A stretch of 64,000 bases of DNA from an uncultured Lachnospiraceae bacterium (GCA_934339135.1 CAKRHP010000006.1:62001-126000), one strand, 5' to 3'. Shown: positions 45,643 through 55,878, counted from the stretch's first letter. A program made the numbers and translations. The notes: generated by a model not told the origin, from the letters alone.

Positions 45643-46074
45643 TCATCTTTTAATAACAGTAATTTTTCTATAGTCAAATCCTTTTTCCAGTACTTTTTCT
45701 ATCTGTACCTCTATTACATGCTCCGGGATCAGTTCTTCAATCAGAGATGCCCATTCGATCAGGCAGACTCCGTTCCCAAAGAAATAATCCTCATAACCAA
45801 TCTCATCCATTTCCTCCGGATCTGCAATCCGGTATACATCAAAATGATACAGTGGAATTCTCCCCTGCTCATATATCTGCATGATCGTAAAGGTAGGACT
45901 GCTGATAGGTTCCTCAATTCCAAGACCTTTTCCGAATCCCTTTGTGAATACTGTTTTCCCTACACCTAAATCACCATTTAACAATACGATATCCCCTGGC
46001 TTACAATCCTCTCCCAGTCTTTTCCCCAGTTCATAAGTATCCTGTTCCCGTAAGCTTTCTATCACCTCAGTCAT
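45643..46074 (-). CDS. tsaE: TsaE, t6A-complex ATPase
   Basis: The 143-residue P-loop ATPase has Walker A LNGDLGVGKTVFTKG, the SSPTFTIM switch and YHFDVYRIADPEEMDEIG, all typical for TsaE. It resets the TsaBD complex after each cycle. The start overlaps the stop of the preceding membrane-protein gene by four bases. Confidence 0.95.
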   Translation of the reverse strand: MTEVIESLREQDTYELGKRLGEDCKPGDIVLLNGDLGVGKTVFTKGFGKGLGIEEPISSPTFTIMQIYEQGRIPLYHFDVYRIADPEEMDEIGYEDYFFGNGVCLIEWASLIEELIPEHVIEVQIEKVLEKGFDYRKITVIKR

Positions 46075-46619
46075 GAATGCTCCTCCTGATCCTTCTCCTC
46101 CTGATGTTTGTCCGCCTCTGCCGGATCATAATCCGCATATTCCTTTACCTTTGCCGCTGCAAAGGTCTTGATCTCCTCAAACTCCGTGCCGCACTGATCC
46201 TGCGGAAAAATAAAAGCTCTGACCGGAGACATGTACAAATACACCGCCTTCGCCGTACAGGTGATCTTGCGGACATCATACCATTTTACCGCCGCCTCCT
46301 GCTCTCCCTGGGAAACTGTGATCCCCTCCGGCGACAATACATAATGAAGCTTTGAATTGATGTTCTTATTCTGCCTTGCCTGCGCCTTTGATTTTGAATA
46401 AAGCATCACCGGCTGAACGATCGTAAACAGACAACCAATGATAAATAATGCGATCCGTGCCGTGGTATCCATCGCACCAAAGCGAAGCACCAGAATAAAC
46501 CAGCAGGAAAGGCTGATCACCACACCGAAAATTCCTGATATATTTCCATATGCGTGTCTCATGGAGAATGCATACAGATCTCCCGCTGTCAGCTCTACGT
46601 CAAACGCTATTTCCTTCAT
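46071..46619 (-). CDS. YcxB-like membrane protein
   Basis: The 182-residue protein has two membrane helices (about 25-80) and a cytosolic beta-rich domain with the YVLSPEGITVSQGE, VKWYDVRKITCT and YLYMSPVRAFIFPQDQ segments of the YcxB family. A highly charged, His/Glu-rich tail ends the chain. The function is unknown. It is the first gene of the tsaE-tsaB-rimI run. Confidence 0.72.
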   Translation of the reverse strand: MKEIAFDVELTAGDLYAFSMRHAYGNISGIFGVVISLSCWFILVLRFGAMDTTARIALFIIGCLFTIVQPVMLYSKSKAQARQNKNINSKLHYVLSPEGITVSQGEQEAAVKWYDVRKITCTAKAVYLYMSPVRAFIFPQDQCGTEFEEIKTFAAAKVKEYADYDPAEADKHQEEKDQEEHS

Positions 46620-46842
46620 AAATGATCTCCTGTTCTTTCTTACTTATTCTTATACCAGCACAACGATTCATTATTCGTTGTACTAGCATTATAGCAGAAT
46701 ATAGCGAAAAAACAATATATACAAAACCTCCGTCATATGTTATCTTTAAAATCAGGAAACACTTTATGGGTTTAATATATGCAAAAACAAGGGTTATCGT
46801 ATCTGCATTTCAGACATTGCAGATACCAAAAGGGGGATTTTT

Positions 46843-48723
46843 ATGATGGATATTACAAATATGAGTATAGACGATATCCGCGAACAGGTGGAAAAGCAGA
46901 TCGACTTCGACCGGCTTGAGGAGCTAAATGCCCATCTCGAGAGGGATATTCGGAGCATTCTTGACTCCTGCGGATTATATTACCGGATCTTTTCACGCGT
47001 AAAAACGAAAAGCTCCATCAGCAAAAAGCTTTATAATGGAAAATACGGCACCGAAAAGAATTCGAAAAAAGTACAGGATCTTATCGGTCTGCGTATTGTT
47101 CTTTACTATTCAGATGATCTGAGCATTGGTCGTGAAATTATGGAAAAAACTTTCCTGCGTACAGGAACCTGGTCACGAAACGATTTCAATGCCGCAGAAT
47201 TCCGTGCCACAAAGATCAATGGTGTATTCCGTCTGCCTTCCGATCATTTCAAATTATATACCAGTGAACTGTGGGATCTTCCCATTGATACAACCTTTGA
47301 GATCCAATTCCGCACGGTATTCTTTGAAGGCTGGCACGAGATTGAACATGATATGCGCTACAAAAGTCTTCTGCCAGATGACAAATTTTGGGAAAACAGT
47401 GAAGACCTTTCCCGGATCCTGCACTGCATCCTCGCCAATCTGGAGTTATCAGACTGGTCTCTGGTGCAGCTTTTTGAGCACCTTTCCTATAACCATTATC
47501 AAAACGGAAACTGGGATCTGATGCTGAAAAGCCACTTTCGGCTGCGCATGGAAGATAAGGAACCACTTTCTCCTGCGATCACAGTACTTTTCGATCAGGA
47601 CCGCCGTCTGGCGAAACAATTCTTCAAATGCGAAAAAATTGTATTGGTTCGCGAATTGTTAAAGCAGGATTATATTCCAAAGATCACCTTCGACCTGATC
47701 ATCCGTCTGCTCAATGAAAGTGTCGTACATGATGCCCGCATCACAGCATATTATCAGGAGCATGATCCATTGGCAGTCAAAACACCGGTACCGGTCCGTC
47801 AGGCATTAAAGCCTTTGGACAGCAATACTCTGTTCCATTTGGAAATTCCACTTTTGCACAAGCCTGTGCGAGAGCTTAAAACAGAATTTAACAACGCATC
47901 CCATATTATTTACCGATGGATCCGGTATAAACTAAGCTATATCTTTCCGGATCTTCCGGCCGAGGCCGAAACGCTGCACCGCCACCTGCCCGGTTATGAC
48001 ATCAAGTGTACCTGGAATGCCGAACAATATATTATGGAAGCCGAATTTTCTTATATTGATGACAAGATGCCCGGAACACTGTGGCATATTACTGTCTCCC
48101 TTCAAAAGGACGGCTCCAGTGAAAAAGAACCTTTGTTGTTCCGGCACCAGACCACCCTTCATACTCCGACTACAGCCATCCACCGTGAAACCTTCAGTAA
48201 ACCATCTTATCTGGCAGAATTATCCTCCAAGATCGGGCTGATGGATCAGGAACGTCTTGGCACACAGGGACGTTTTGTAAACACCCCGGAAAGCTTTGAG
48301 ACATTCGAACATCTGATTCACGATCCGCAAAGACGTCTTCCGGTAGTTGTGATCACCCAGCATAAGGCAGTTTCTCCGGAAAATGCCAACACTTATCGGG
48401 AAGGATACGATATGAACACCTTTCCTGTCAACGGAACACGTCTTGCAAAGGTGATCGGTCTGTATTCCCATGTTTATATGCTGGACCACCGATTGACCGA
48501 GAACCTTTCCATAGAGAAGCAGAACCAAGAAGTACTCCATGGAGGCATCCTGATATTCTGGCCGGTTTCATCTCACAGAGAAACCACGATATATACCAGC
48601 CAGATGATCCGCGAGGCTCACTTTGATTACAACCGTTTTGCGTTTCATGAACAGAATTTCAACGAAAAAGCTTTTCGTTCCAAACTGGCACAGATCATCA
48701 AGGATGACCATGTCACCCATTAG
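46843..48723 (+). CDS. RelA/SpoT-domain protein with a large C-terminal domain
   Basis: The 626-residue protein has an N-terminal synthetase-like fold (about 15-210): RVKTKSSISKKLY for ATP binding, KVQDLIGLRIVLYYSDD, and the catalytic-Glu motif FEIQFRTVFFEGWHEIEHDMRYK. The loop that usually binds GDP/GTP (GYRSxH) reads KINGVFRLPSD instead. A middle helical region and a C-terminal beta-alpha domain (about 500-625) with LPVVVITQHK, LAKVIGLYSHVYMLD and GGILIFWPVS follow; this domain is not one I can name. It has no HD hydrolase, TGS or ACT domain. GGGGGATTTTT precedes the ATG. It may make a nucleotide other than ppGpp. Confidence 0.78.
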   Translation: MMDITNMSIDDIREQVEKQIDFDRLEELNAHLERDIRSILDSCGLYYRIFSRVKTKSSISKKLYNGKYGTEKNSKKVQDLIGLRIVLYYSDDLSIGREIMEKTFLRTGTWSRNDFNAAEFRATKINGVFRLPSDHFKLYTSELWDLPIDTTFEIQFRTVFFEGWHEIEHDMRYKSLLPDDKFWENSEDLSRILHCILANLELSDWSLVQLFEHLSYNHYQNGNWDLMLKSHFRLRMEDKEPLSPAITVLFDQDRRLAKQFFKCEKIVLVRELLKQDYIPKITFDLIIRLLNESVVHDARITAYYQEHDPLAVKTPVPVRQALKPLDSNTLFHLEIPLLHKPVRELKTEFNNASHIIYRWIRYKLSYIFPDLPAEAETLHRHLPGYDIKCTWNAEQYIMEAEFSYIDDKMPGTLWHITVSLQKDGSSEKEPLLFRHQTTLHTPTTAIHRETFSKPSYLAELSSKIGLMDQERLGTQGRFVNTPESFETFEHLIHDPQRRLPVVVITQHKAVSPENANTYREGYDMNTFPVNGTRLAKVIGLYSHVYMLDHRLTENLSIEKQNQEVLHGGILIFWPVSSHRETTIYTSQMIREAHFDYNRFAFHEQNFNEKAFRSKLAQIIKDDHVTH

Positions 48724-48745
48724 GAAACGTGCATTTTCCTGCCAC

Positions 48746-49966
48746 TTAATCCAATATGATCTTCACTGCTTTGTGTTTTTCCGAACCTCCGCCCTCTCTG
48801 CACAAACGCAGTGTCAGCCGGTCACCCTGTTGGTGGGTAGACAAACACAGACTCAGATCGTTCATAGTTTTTATCTTATTGCCGTCGATCGAATAAATTC
48901 TGTCTGCAACCCGGATTCCACCATGATAAGCAGGGGATTTCAGTTGAACCTCCGTAACATAAACGCCTTCCCTGTCTCCTGCATCTTTACCGTGGATGCC
49001 CAGATACACATTTTGTTTACGATCTACAATTGCCTGTGCCATCACCGCAATATCCGCAGAAGACACAAATGCCCAATTGGTTTCTCCGGTAATGTCCTTA
49101 TACTGCTCTGTGATCATTCCAATGATCTTTCCTTCAATGTTCATCGCAAAACCATTGCCACCCTTCGTATAGGCAATATCCGTTGCAAATACGGAGAAAT
49201 TTTTATCTGTAGCCTGCACAGAAATATCTGCATTCACAATATTGCCCAGCATCACGGAATTCATCATTCCATTGGGACAGCCAAAAAGAAGAATACGGTC
49301 ACTGAGCTTCAACGATAATTCTGACGCATACTGCGTAAAATCTGTCACTACGATTTCTTTCATCGTGCTTTTTGAGACACCATCCACATTGACACCAAGC
49401 ACAGCAATTCCTATATTATTATCCTCCTCCACAAGCTCTGCAGATGCCTTTTTCCCATCCACAAATTCCACTTCCAGAACCTTTTCCCCTGTGATAGAGG
49501 AAAGCTGTGTCAATATATACAGCATGCCTCCCTTGCGTTTAAATAAGAGACCACTCTGCACCATGTCATCCTGCTTGCTCTTCTGATACCAGCTTTCGGT
49601 ATGTATCTTTCTCACCGATACTACGGATTTATTGCAATTCACCCCAATTTGTGCGATCCGTTTCCAATAATCCTCATAGGCTTCGATCATATCCGCATCT
49701 GACTTTCCGACGCTGTTATTCTGTTCTTCCTGTACGTTATCAGAATTATTCAGGAGATTCTCCCGATAGACCTGTGCATCCCTCTCGCTCAGCACGTCCT
49801 GCACCTTCCAGAATACCACAGATGCAACCACTCCGAAAACACACGCAAGAACGATCACATATACAAGTTTTTTCGCAGGGCAGAATCCTTTTTCCCTCTG
49901 GGGTTCCCGCACTGCTTCCTGTAGAAAGCAATACTCCTCTTCTGTTGTTTTCTTTTTTTCTTCCAT
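48746..49966 (-). CDS. HtrA-like membrane protein with degenerate protease site and PDZ domain
   Basis: The 406-residue protein has a cytosolic start, one membrane helix (LVYVIVLACVFGVVASVVFW), an acidic linker, a trypsin-like double barrel (about 110-310) and a PDZ domain (about 320-400: YLGIHGKDAGDREGVYVTEV, then YHGGIRVADRIYSIDG). The catalytic triad is gone: the His segment reads YILTQLSSI, the Asp segment NNIGIAVLGV, and the Ser loop KGGNGFAMN. It should therefore bind peptides without cutting them. It converges with the RelA-like gene. Confidence 0.8.
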   Translation of the reverse strand: MEEKKKTTEEEYCFLQEAVREPQREKGFCPAKKLVYVIVLACVFGVVASVVFWKVQDVLSERDAQVYRENLLNNSDNVQEEQNNSVGKSDADMIEAYEDYWKRIAQIGVNCNKSVVSVRKIHTESWYQKSKQDDMVQSGLLFKRKGGMLYILTQLSSITGEKVLEVEFVDGKKASAELVEEDNNIGIAVLGVNVDGVSKSTMKEIVVTDFTQYASELSLKLSDRILLFGCPNGMMNSVMLGNIVNADISVQATDKNFSVFATDIAYTKGGNGFAMNIEGKIIGMITEQYKDITGETNWAFVSSADIAVMAQAIVDRKQNVYLGIHGKDAGDREGVYVTEVQLKSPAYHGGIRVADRIYSIDGNKIKTMNDLSLCLSTHQQGDRLTLRLCREGGGSEKHKAVKIILD

Positions 49967-50130
49967 ATTATTTCTCCAATTTCTATGATAACGTTTTTAT
50001 ATAAAGCTTATCACACATATATGAATAGTTTATGAATAAGCAGTTAATATGATATTTTAAAATTATGTTGCAGTATCTTATCTGTGTGGTGTATGATGAT
50101 ATTAACTGTATTGAAATGAGGTCTACAAAA

Positions 50131-52512
50131 ATGAATACAAAAGTATTACAGACATTAGAATATAATAAAATAATCAACCAGCTGATTTCTTTTGCCTCCT
50201 CTCCATCCGGCAAAGAATTTTGTCAGGACTTAACCCCCCGCACAGATCGCGATTGGATAGAAATGTCTCAACGGGAAACCTCTGATGCACTCACCCATAT
50301 TCTGACCAAGGGCGAGCTTTCCTTCTACGGAATTCAGGATATTCGTCCCTCTTTAAAACGACTGGAGATCGGATCCTCTCTGGGAAGTCATGAGCTTTTG
50401 GATATTGCGCTGCTTCTTTCCACTGCTGCATCCGTGAAGAACTACTTCCGCCAGGCACTCCGGGAAGATGACTCCACCGGTGATTCCCTTAACGAACGCT
50501 ATCAGCTGATCGAACCGTTATCTCCTCTGATGCAGGAGATCCGTCGATGCATTCCGGAACATGATGTCATTGCAGACGACGCTTCCACCGGACTCGCTCA
50601 GGTACGCAGACAGCTAAAGCTGACCAACGACCGTATCCACGAACAGTTAAACAGCATTCTCAATAGTTCTTCCCGGAGCATGCTCCAGGATTCCATCATC
50701 ACAATGCGAAACGGCCGATACTGCCTGCCCGTCAAAGCCGAATATCGTTCCTCCTTCCGTGGAATGCTTCATGACCAGTCAGCAACCGGTTCCACCCTTT
50801 TTATTGAACCGGCTGCTGTCGTGAAGCTGAACAACGACATTCGCCAGCTGGAGCTCCAGGAGCAGGAAGAGATCGACAAAATTCTTGCAGATCTGAGTAA
50901 TCTTGCTGCGGAGCAGTCCTTCTTCCTGGCACAGGATTACCGGGTTTTATGTGAACTGGATTTTATTTTTGCCCGCGCCATGCTCTCCAAAAAGATGCAT
51001 GGTACACGACCTCTTTTCCCGGCAGAGGGATATATTGAGATCAAGAACGGACGGCATCCCCTGATCGATCCCAAAAAGGTCGTTCCTATTGATATTCATA
51101 TCGGAAAAGACTTTTCTCTTCTGGTAGTAACCGGACCAAATACCGGCGGCAAGACAGTTTCACTGAAAACCGTAGGCCTTTTTTGTCTGATGGGACAGGC
51201 CGGTCTTCATATTCCGGCATTTGATAACTCCTGTCTGAAGATTTTTGATGAAATCTACGCTGATATCGGTGACGAACAGAGTATCGAACAGAGCCTGAGT
51301 ACCTTTTCTTCTCATATGGTCAATACTGTGTCGATTCTGGAAAAAGCAGATTCCAACAGTCTGGTACTTTTTGACGAGCTTGGTGCCGGTACCGATCCTA
51401 CCGAGGGGGCTGCTCTCGCCACAGCAATCCTTGCCAATCTGCACAAACGAGGCAGTCTGGTGATGGCAACCACGCACTACAGCGAGTTAAAGCTGTACGC
51501 CCTGCAGACACCGGATGTTCAAAACGCCTGCTGCGAGTTTGATGTATCAACCCTGCAGCCAACCTACCGTCTTTTGATCGGTATTCCGGGAAAAAGTAAT
51601 GCATTTGCTATTTCCGGCAAGCTGGGCTTATCCCCAGAGATCATTGAAGATGCCAAAGACCGTGTTTCTTCCGATTCCCAAAATTTTGAAGATGTCTTGA
51701 GCGATCTCGAAGCATCCCGGATCAAGCTGGAACAGGAGCACAAAACGATTTCTGAAAACCGCAAAGAAATTTCACGTCTCAAAAAAGAACTTCGTGAGAA
51801 AACAGAGAAACTGGAGCAGTCCCGCGAAAAGATTCTGCAAAATGCCAATCAGGAGGCAAGCCGCATCCTTGCAGAAGCCAAAAATGTGGCGGATGATACC
51901 ATACGGAAATATACCAAATGGGCCAAAAGCGACCGCCATATTCAGGAAATGGAGAAAGAGCGGGCCGAATTACGTAACCGGATGAACAAGCACCAGAATC
52001 AGTCCGGAAGCAAACCTCAAAAGAGAAAAAAGAAATCCATCAAAGCTTCTGATCTGATGATCGGTTCTAACGTTCATATATTAACCTTAAACGCAGACGG
52101 TACGGTCAGCACCCTGCCGAATGAGAAAGGGGATCTTTTTGTACAAGCTGGTCTCCTGCGCACTCAGGTCAACATCAAAGATCTGGAACTGCTTCCGGAA
52201 GAAAAAACAAAACAAACAGAAAAACGCCACAGCGGAAGCGGAAAGATCCGTATTGACAAGGCCGCTTCTGTTCACCAGGAAGTAAACCTCATCGGCATGA
52301 CCGTCGATGAAGCAATGCCTGTATTAAATAAATATCTGGATGATGCTTATCTGGCACATATGACACAGGTAACCGTGATACACGGCCGTGGAACCGGAGC
52401 ACTCCGTAAGGCTGTCCATCAACAGCTTGCCCGTTTAAAATATGTAAAGTCTTATCGCCTTGGTGAATTTGGCGAAGGGGATATGGGAGTTACCATCGTA
52501 ACTTTCAAATAA
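50131..52512 (+). CDS. mutS2: Endonuclease MutS2
   Basis: The 793-residue protein has the MutS core and ATPase (Walker A VVTGPNTGGKTVSLKTVG, Walker B SLVLFDELGAGTDPTEG, ATTHYSELK), a long coiled coil (about 520-650) and a C-terminal Smr nuclease domain (LIGMTVDEAMPVLNKYLDDA, TVIHGRGTGALRKAVHQQL). MutS2 lacks the mismatch-recognition domain and is linked to recombination control and collided-ribosome rescue. The start at MNTKVL has GAGGT about ten bases upstream. It is followed 27 bases later by a response regulator. Confidence 0.95.
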   Translation: MNTKVLQTLEYNKIINQLISFASSPSGKEFCQDLTPRTDRDWIEMSQRETSDALTHILTKGELSFYGIQDIRPSLKRLEIGSSLGSHELLDIALLLSTAASVKNYFRQALREDDSTGDSLNERYQLIEPLSPLMQEIRRCIPEHDVIADDASTGLAQVRRQLKLTNDRIHEQLNSILNSSSRSMLQDSIITMRNGRYCLPVKAEYRSSFRGMLHDQSATGSTLFIEPAAVVKLNNDIRQLELQEQEEIDKILADLSNLAAEQSFFLAQDYRVLCELDFIFARAMLSKKMHGTRPLFPAEGYIEIKNGRHPLIDPKKVVPIDIHIGKDFSLLVVTGPNTGGKTVSLKTVGLFCLMGQAGLHIPAFDNSCLKIFDEIYADIGDEQSIEQSLSTFSSHMVNTVSILEKADSNSLVLFDELGAGTDPTEGAALATAILANLHKRGSLVMATTHYSELKLYALQTPDVQNACCEFDVSTLQPTYRLLIGIPGKSNAFAISGKLGLSPEIIEDAKDRVSSDSQNFEDVLSDLEASRIKLEQEHKTISENRKEISRLKKELREKTEKLEQSREKILQNANQEASRILAEAKNVADDTIRKYTKWAKSDRHIQEMEKERAELRNRMNKHQNQSGSKPQKRKKKSIKASDLMIGSNVHILTLNADGTVSTLPNEKGDLFVQAGLLRTQVNIKDLELLPEEKTKQTEKRHSGSGKIRIDKAASVHQEVNLIGMTVDEAMPVLNKYLDDAYLAHMTQVTVIHGRGTGALRKAVHQQLARLKYVKSYRLGEFGEGDMGVTIVTFK

Positions 52513-52539
52513 ATCAAGGAATGAAATGGAGAAGATGAA

Positions 52540-53247
52540 ATGGCTGAAAAACAAAAAATTTTAATTGTAGACGATGACAATAATATCGCTGAGCTTGTAA
52601 GCATGTATTTGGTAAAAGAATGCTTTGATACTTACATCGCAAATGACGGGGAAGCCGCTCTGACTGCCATCACAAGTTATCAACCAAATCTTATTGTTTT
52701 GGACATTATGCTTCCCGGCATCACTGGATACGACGTTCTCCGGGAGCTTCGTAAAACATCAAACCTCCCTGTCATCATGCTTTCTGCCAAGGGCGAAACC
52801 TTCGACAAAGTTCTCGGACTCGAGCTGGGAGCTGATGATTATGTAATGAAACCCTTTGATACAAAGGAACTGGTTGCCAGAATCAAAGCAGTTCTGCGCC
52901 GCTATACCATAGAATCATCCGCACAGGAAGCCGAAACGATTCCAAAAGAATGTGTTACTTATCCTAACCTGATCATCAATCTCACCGACTACTCTGTTTA
53001 CTATTTCAAACAAAGAGTAGAGATGCCCCCAAAAGAGTTGGAACTTTTCTACTTCCTTGCTTCACATCCAAATCAGGTATTTACCCGTGAACAGCTTCTA
53101 GATCATATCTGGAGCTATGATTACATTGGAGATACCCGTACCGTAGATGTCCATATCAAACGACTTCGTGAAAAGTTTTCCCAGCCTGCCGAATGGAACA
53201 TCGCCACGGTATGGGGTGTTGGTTATAAATTTGAATATCACGCATAA
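52540..53247 (+). CDS. OmpR/PhoB family response regulator
   Basis: The 235-residue regulator has a receiver domain (ILIVDDDNNIAEL, phospho-acceptor Asp in LIVLDIMLPGITG, Lys in YVMKPFDTKE) and a winged helix (PPKELELFYFLASHPNQVF, TRTVDVHIKRLREKF, VWGVGYKFE). It forms a pair with the following kinase and may share a message with mutS2. Confidence 0.94.
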   Translation: MAEKQKILIVDDDNNIAELVSMYLVKECFDTYIANDGEAALTAITSYQPNLIVLDIMLPGITGYDVLRELRKTSNLPVIMLSAKGETFDKVLGLELGADDYVMKPFDTKELVARIKAVLRRYTIESSAQEAETIPKECVTYPNLIINLTDYSVYYFKQRVEMPPKELELFYFLASHPNQVFTREQLLDHIWSYDYIGDTRTVDVHIKRLREKFSQPAEWNIATVWGVGYKFEYHA

Positions 53248-53273
53248 ATCACAACTTTGAACGGAGAATTTCC

Positions 53274-54701
53274 ATGAAACTATCAATTCGTTCTATTTAC
53301 GTTGCCATCTATCTGCTTCTGGCAGCGGTAATGTTTGTACTAATACATTTTCTTGGAGTTCATCTGATATCGGACTCCCTTATTACTGAACGAAAAGCGG
53401 CACTTTACGAAGAGGCAAGTGCTCTTTCGAAACGATATTTTTTTAATGTCAGATCCATTGACGCATTTGATGACCAGACCGAATCTACTCTGCGAGAACG
53501 TATGTCTTCCCTGCAGACCATGAGTCATGCCCGTTATTTTCTGGTGGACGGTACCGGCAGGATCTCCGTAGACTCCGCAGAACAAAACAGCCTTGAGGGA
53601 CAAAACTTCAACGACTTAAATCCTACATTCTTAGACAATGATACCTATATGGGGCATCTCAACAGCTCATATCTTCCAAAAGAATCCCTGTCCATTATCT
53701 ATCCACTGTCTGGTGACCATGATATAAACGGGTATCTTGTCATTATGACCTCCCTAAAAGAACTTCGTATCAGCGCCCGCCATCTGACAAAGAGTTTTCG
53801 TATATGCTTTGTCCTGTTTTTTCTGGTACTTCTGTTCATTTTGTTGGAATTATACTGCCTGACACTGCATCCGCTCCGTCAGCTTTCCCTCACGATCCGG
53901 GAATATTCCCAGGGACACTTTAAGACAAAAATGAAGAATCTTCCTCTCCGGGAATATGACTCTTTGACAACAGCCATCCATAATCTGGCGTCCTCCAGCA
54001 AAAATGCCGGTGCTTATCAAAAAGACTTTGTAGCGAATGTTTCTCACGATTTTCGATCTCCTCTGACCACTATCCGGGGATATATCGGAGCCATGCTGGA
54101 CGGTATGATCCCACCTGAGACTCAGGAAAAATATCTGAAAATCATTTTAATGGAGACGGAACGTCTGACGAAACTAACAGAACAGCTTTTAGAAATGAAC
54201 CGCTATGAAAACAATGGTATTATCTTAAACTACAGTACCTTTGATATTAACGAAGTCATCCGCAATGCTGCTTCCAGCTTCGAAAAGCGCTGCACGGAAA
54301 AAAAAATCTCCATTCATCTGATTTTCAGTGCTCCATCCCTGTATGTAGATGCCGACCGGGACAAAATATCGCAGGTCATCCAAAATCTCATTGACAATGC
54401 AGTAAAATTCAGTTCCCCGGATTCTTCTATTGAGATTCAGACCACGATCCAGAAGGATAAAATTTTCGTCACAGTCAGCGATCACGGTATTGGAATCCCC
54501 GAAGAAAGCCTTCCTCACATATGGGATCGCTTTTATAAAACGGATGTCTCCCGTGGAAAGGATAAAACCGGCTCCGGTCTTGGGCTTGCGATCACCAAGG
54601 AAATTATTGATGCCCACCATGAATATATTCATGCCACCAGCATTTTGGGAAGTGGCACTGACTTTTCATTCTCACTGCCACATCATGCATCGGGAATATA
54701 A
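53274..54701 (+). CDS. HAMP-containing sensor histidine kinase
   Basis: The 475-residue kinase has two membrane helices (about 10-32 and 165-190) enclosing an extracellular sensor, a HAMP linker, the HisKA motif ANVSHDFRSPLTTIRGY (phospho-acceptor His) and a HATPase domain (NLIDNAVKFSSPD, SDHGIGIPEESL, GSGLGLAITKEI). GGAGAATTTCC precedes the ATG. It works with the regulator just upstream; the signal is unknown. Confidence 0.94.
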   Translation: MKLSIRSIYVAIYLLLAAVMFVLIHFLGVHLISDSLITERKAALYEEASALSKRYFFNVRSIDAFDDQTESTLRERMSSLQTMSHARYFLVDGTGRISVDSAEQNSLEGQNFNDLNPTFLDNDTYMGHLNSSYLPKESLSIIYPLSGDHDINGYLVIMTSLKELRISARHLTKSFRICFVLFFLVLLFILLELYCLTLHPLRQLSLTIREYSQGHFKTKMKNLPLREYDSLTTAIHNLASSSKNAGAYQKDFVANVSHDFRSPLTTIRGYIGAMLDGMIPPETQEKYLKIILMETERLTKLTEQLLEMNRYENNGIILNYSTFDINEVIRNAASSFEKRCTEKKISIHLIFSAPSLYVDADRDKISQVIQNLIDNAVKFSSPDSSIEIQTTIQKDKIFVTVSDHGIGIPEESLPHIWDRFYKTDVSRGKDKTGSGLGLAITKEIIDAHHEYIHATSILGSGTDFSFSLPHHASGI

Positions 54702-54724
54702 TGCTTTATTTTGCTTTATAATCT

Positions 54725-54759
54725 AAAAGAGGAATCTGCCAAAACAGATTCCTCTTTTG
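54725..54759. terminator. Bidirectional terminator between the kinase and pfkA
   Basis: AAAAGAGGAATCTG pairs perfectly with CAGATTCCTCTTTT around a short loop, between converging genes. Confidence 0.92.
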
Positions 54760-54777
54760 TTTAATAATATATGATTC

Positions 54778-55758
54778 CTATTCTCTTGTACCAAGTACGC
54801 GGGCAATCTCATACTCATACTCGTCAATGGACTTGGTCATTGCAAATGCCTCATCTACATCCACATCATAAATTTTCCCGTTTTTATATCCGATCAGACG
54901 GTTCTTTCTCCCCTGATCGATGACATCAACTGCATACGCACCCATCATGGAAGCATAAAAACGATCTCTGGCAGTTGGGCTTCCACCTCTCTGCAGATGT
55001 CCAAGGATCGTTGCTCTTGTTTCAATGCCGGTTGCTTCCTCAATTCTCTTTGCCAACTCGTCAGAATGACCCACACCCTCTGCATTAACAACGATCTGAT
55101 GTGTCATACCAAGCTCTCTGTTCTTATGGATCTGCTCCAGAAGTGCATCATAGTTATTGTCAAACTTCTCCGGCAGAAGAATCTCCTCTGCACCATTTGC
55201 AATACCGCACCACAATGCAATATATCCAGCGGAACGTCCCATAACCTCAACAACGCTGCATCGCTCATGAGAATTTGATGTCTCACGAAGTCTGTCAATC
55301 GCCTCCATTGCGGTATTGACAGCAGTATCAAATCCAATCGTATAATCAGTATATGCAATATCCAGATCGATCGTACCCGGAATACCGATAATATTAACAC
55401 CAAATTTGGACAGATTCTTCGCTCCGGTAAAGGAACCGTCTCCTCCAATAACGATCAGCGTCTCGATTCCCATCTCCTTGCAGATCTCTGCCGCTTTCTT
55501 TTTTCCTTCTATCTCACGAAACTCTGCACTGCGGGCTGTAAACAAAAATGTACCGCCATGCTGCAGTTTTTCTGAAACATCCTTAAAAGTTAATAAATCC
55601 ATCTCTCTGTGAAGAATACCATTGTATCCTCTGCGAATACCATAGACATCATAGCCTCTGGTAATACCGGTACGAACAACCGCACGGATGGCTGCATTCA
55701 TGCCCGGCGCATCTCCTCCACTTGTAAGTACTCCGATCTTTCCTTTCTTTGTGCTCAT
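54778..55758 (-). CDS. pfkA: ATP-dependent 6-phosphofructokinase
   Basis: The 326-residue enzyme phosphorylates fructose-6-phosphate in glycolysis. Motifs: IGVLTSGGDAPGMNAAIRA, GGDGSFTGA with the Gly that favours ATP over pyrophosphate, the catalytic PGTIDLDI, and VEVMGRSAGYIAL. The residue after the catalytic Asp is Leu, where E. coli has Asn. The start at MSTKKG fits the family's N-terminus. It has its own promoter. Confidence 0.95.
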   Translation of the reverse strand: MSTKKGKIGVLTSGGDAPGMNAAIRAVVRTGITRGYDVYGIRRGYNGILHREMDLLTFKDVSEKLQHGGTFLFTARSAEFREIEGKKKAAEICKEMGIETLIVIGGDGSFTGAKNLSKFGVNIIGIPGTIDLDIAYTDYTIGFDTAVNTAMEAIDRLRETSNSHERCSVVEVMGRSAGYIALWCGIANGAEEILLPEKFDNNYDALLEQIHKNRELGMTHQIVVNAEGVGHSDELAKRIEEATGIETRATILGHLQRGGSPTARDRFYASMMGAYAVDVIDQGRKNRLIGYKNGKIYDVDVDEAFAMTKSIDEYEYEIARVLGTRE

Positions 55759-55878
55759 TTTTTCCTCCATTCTGCCACAAACAACCATGGCATCGTTAAT
55801 TATTTCTATGTATGATCTGTGCTGATCCCCCCAAATACCTGGAATACGCACAAAATATAATAATATGCACACATTTCT

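Noticed and set aside
54778..55758. Pyrophosphate-dependent phosphofructokinase
   Set aside because: The GGDGS sequence has Gly where PPi-dependent enzymes carry Asp, favouring ATP use.
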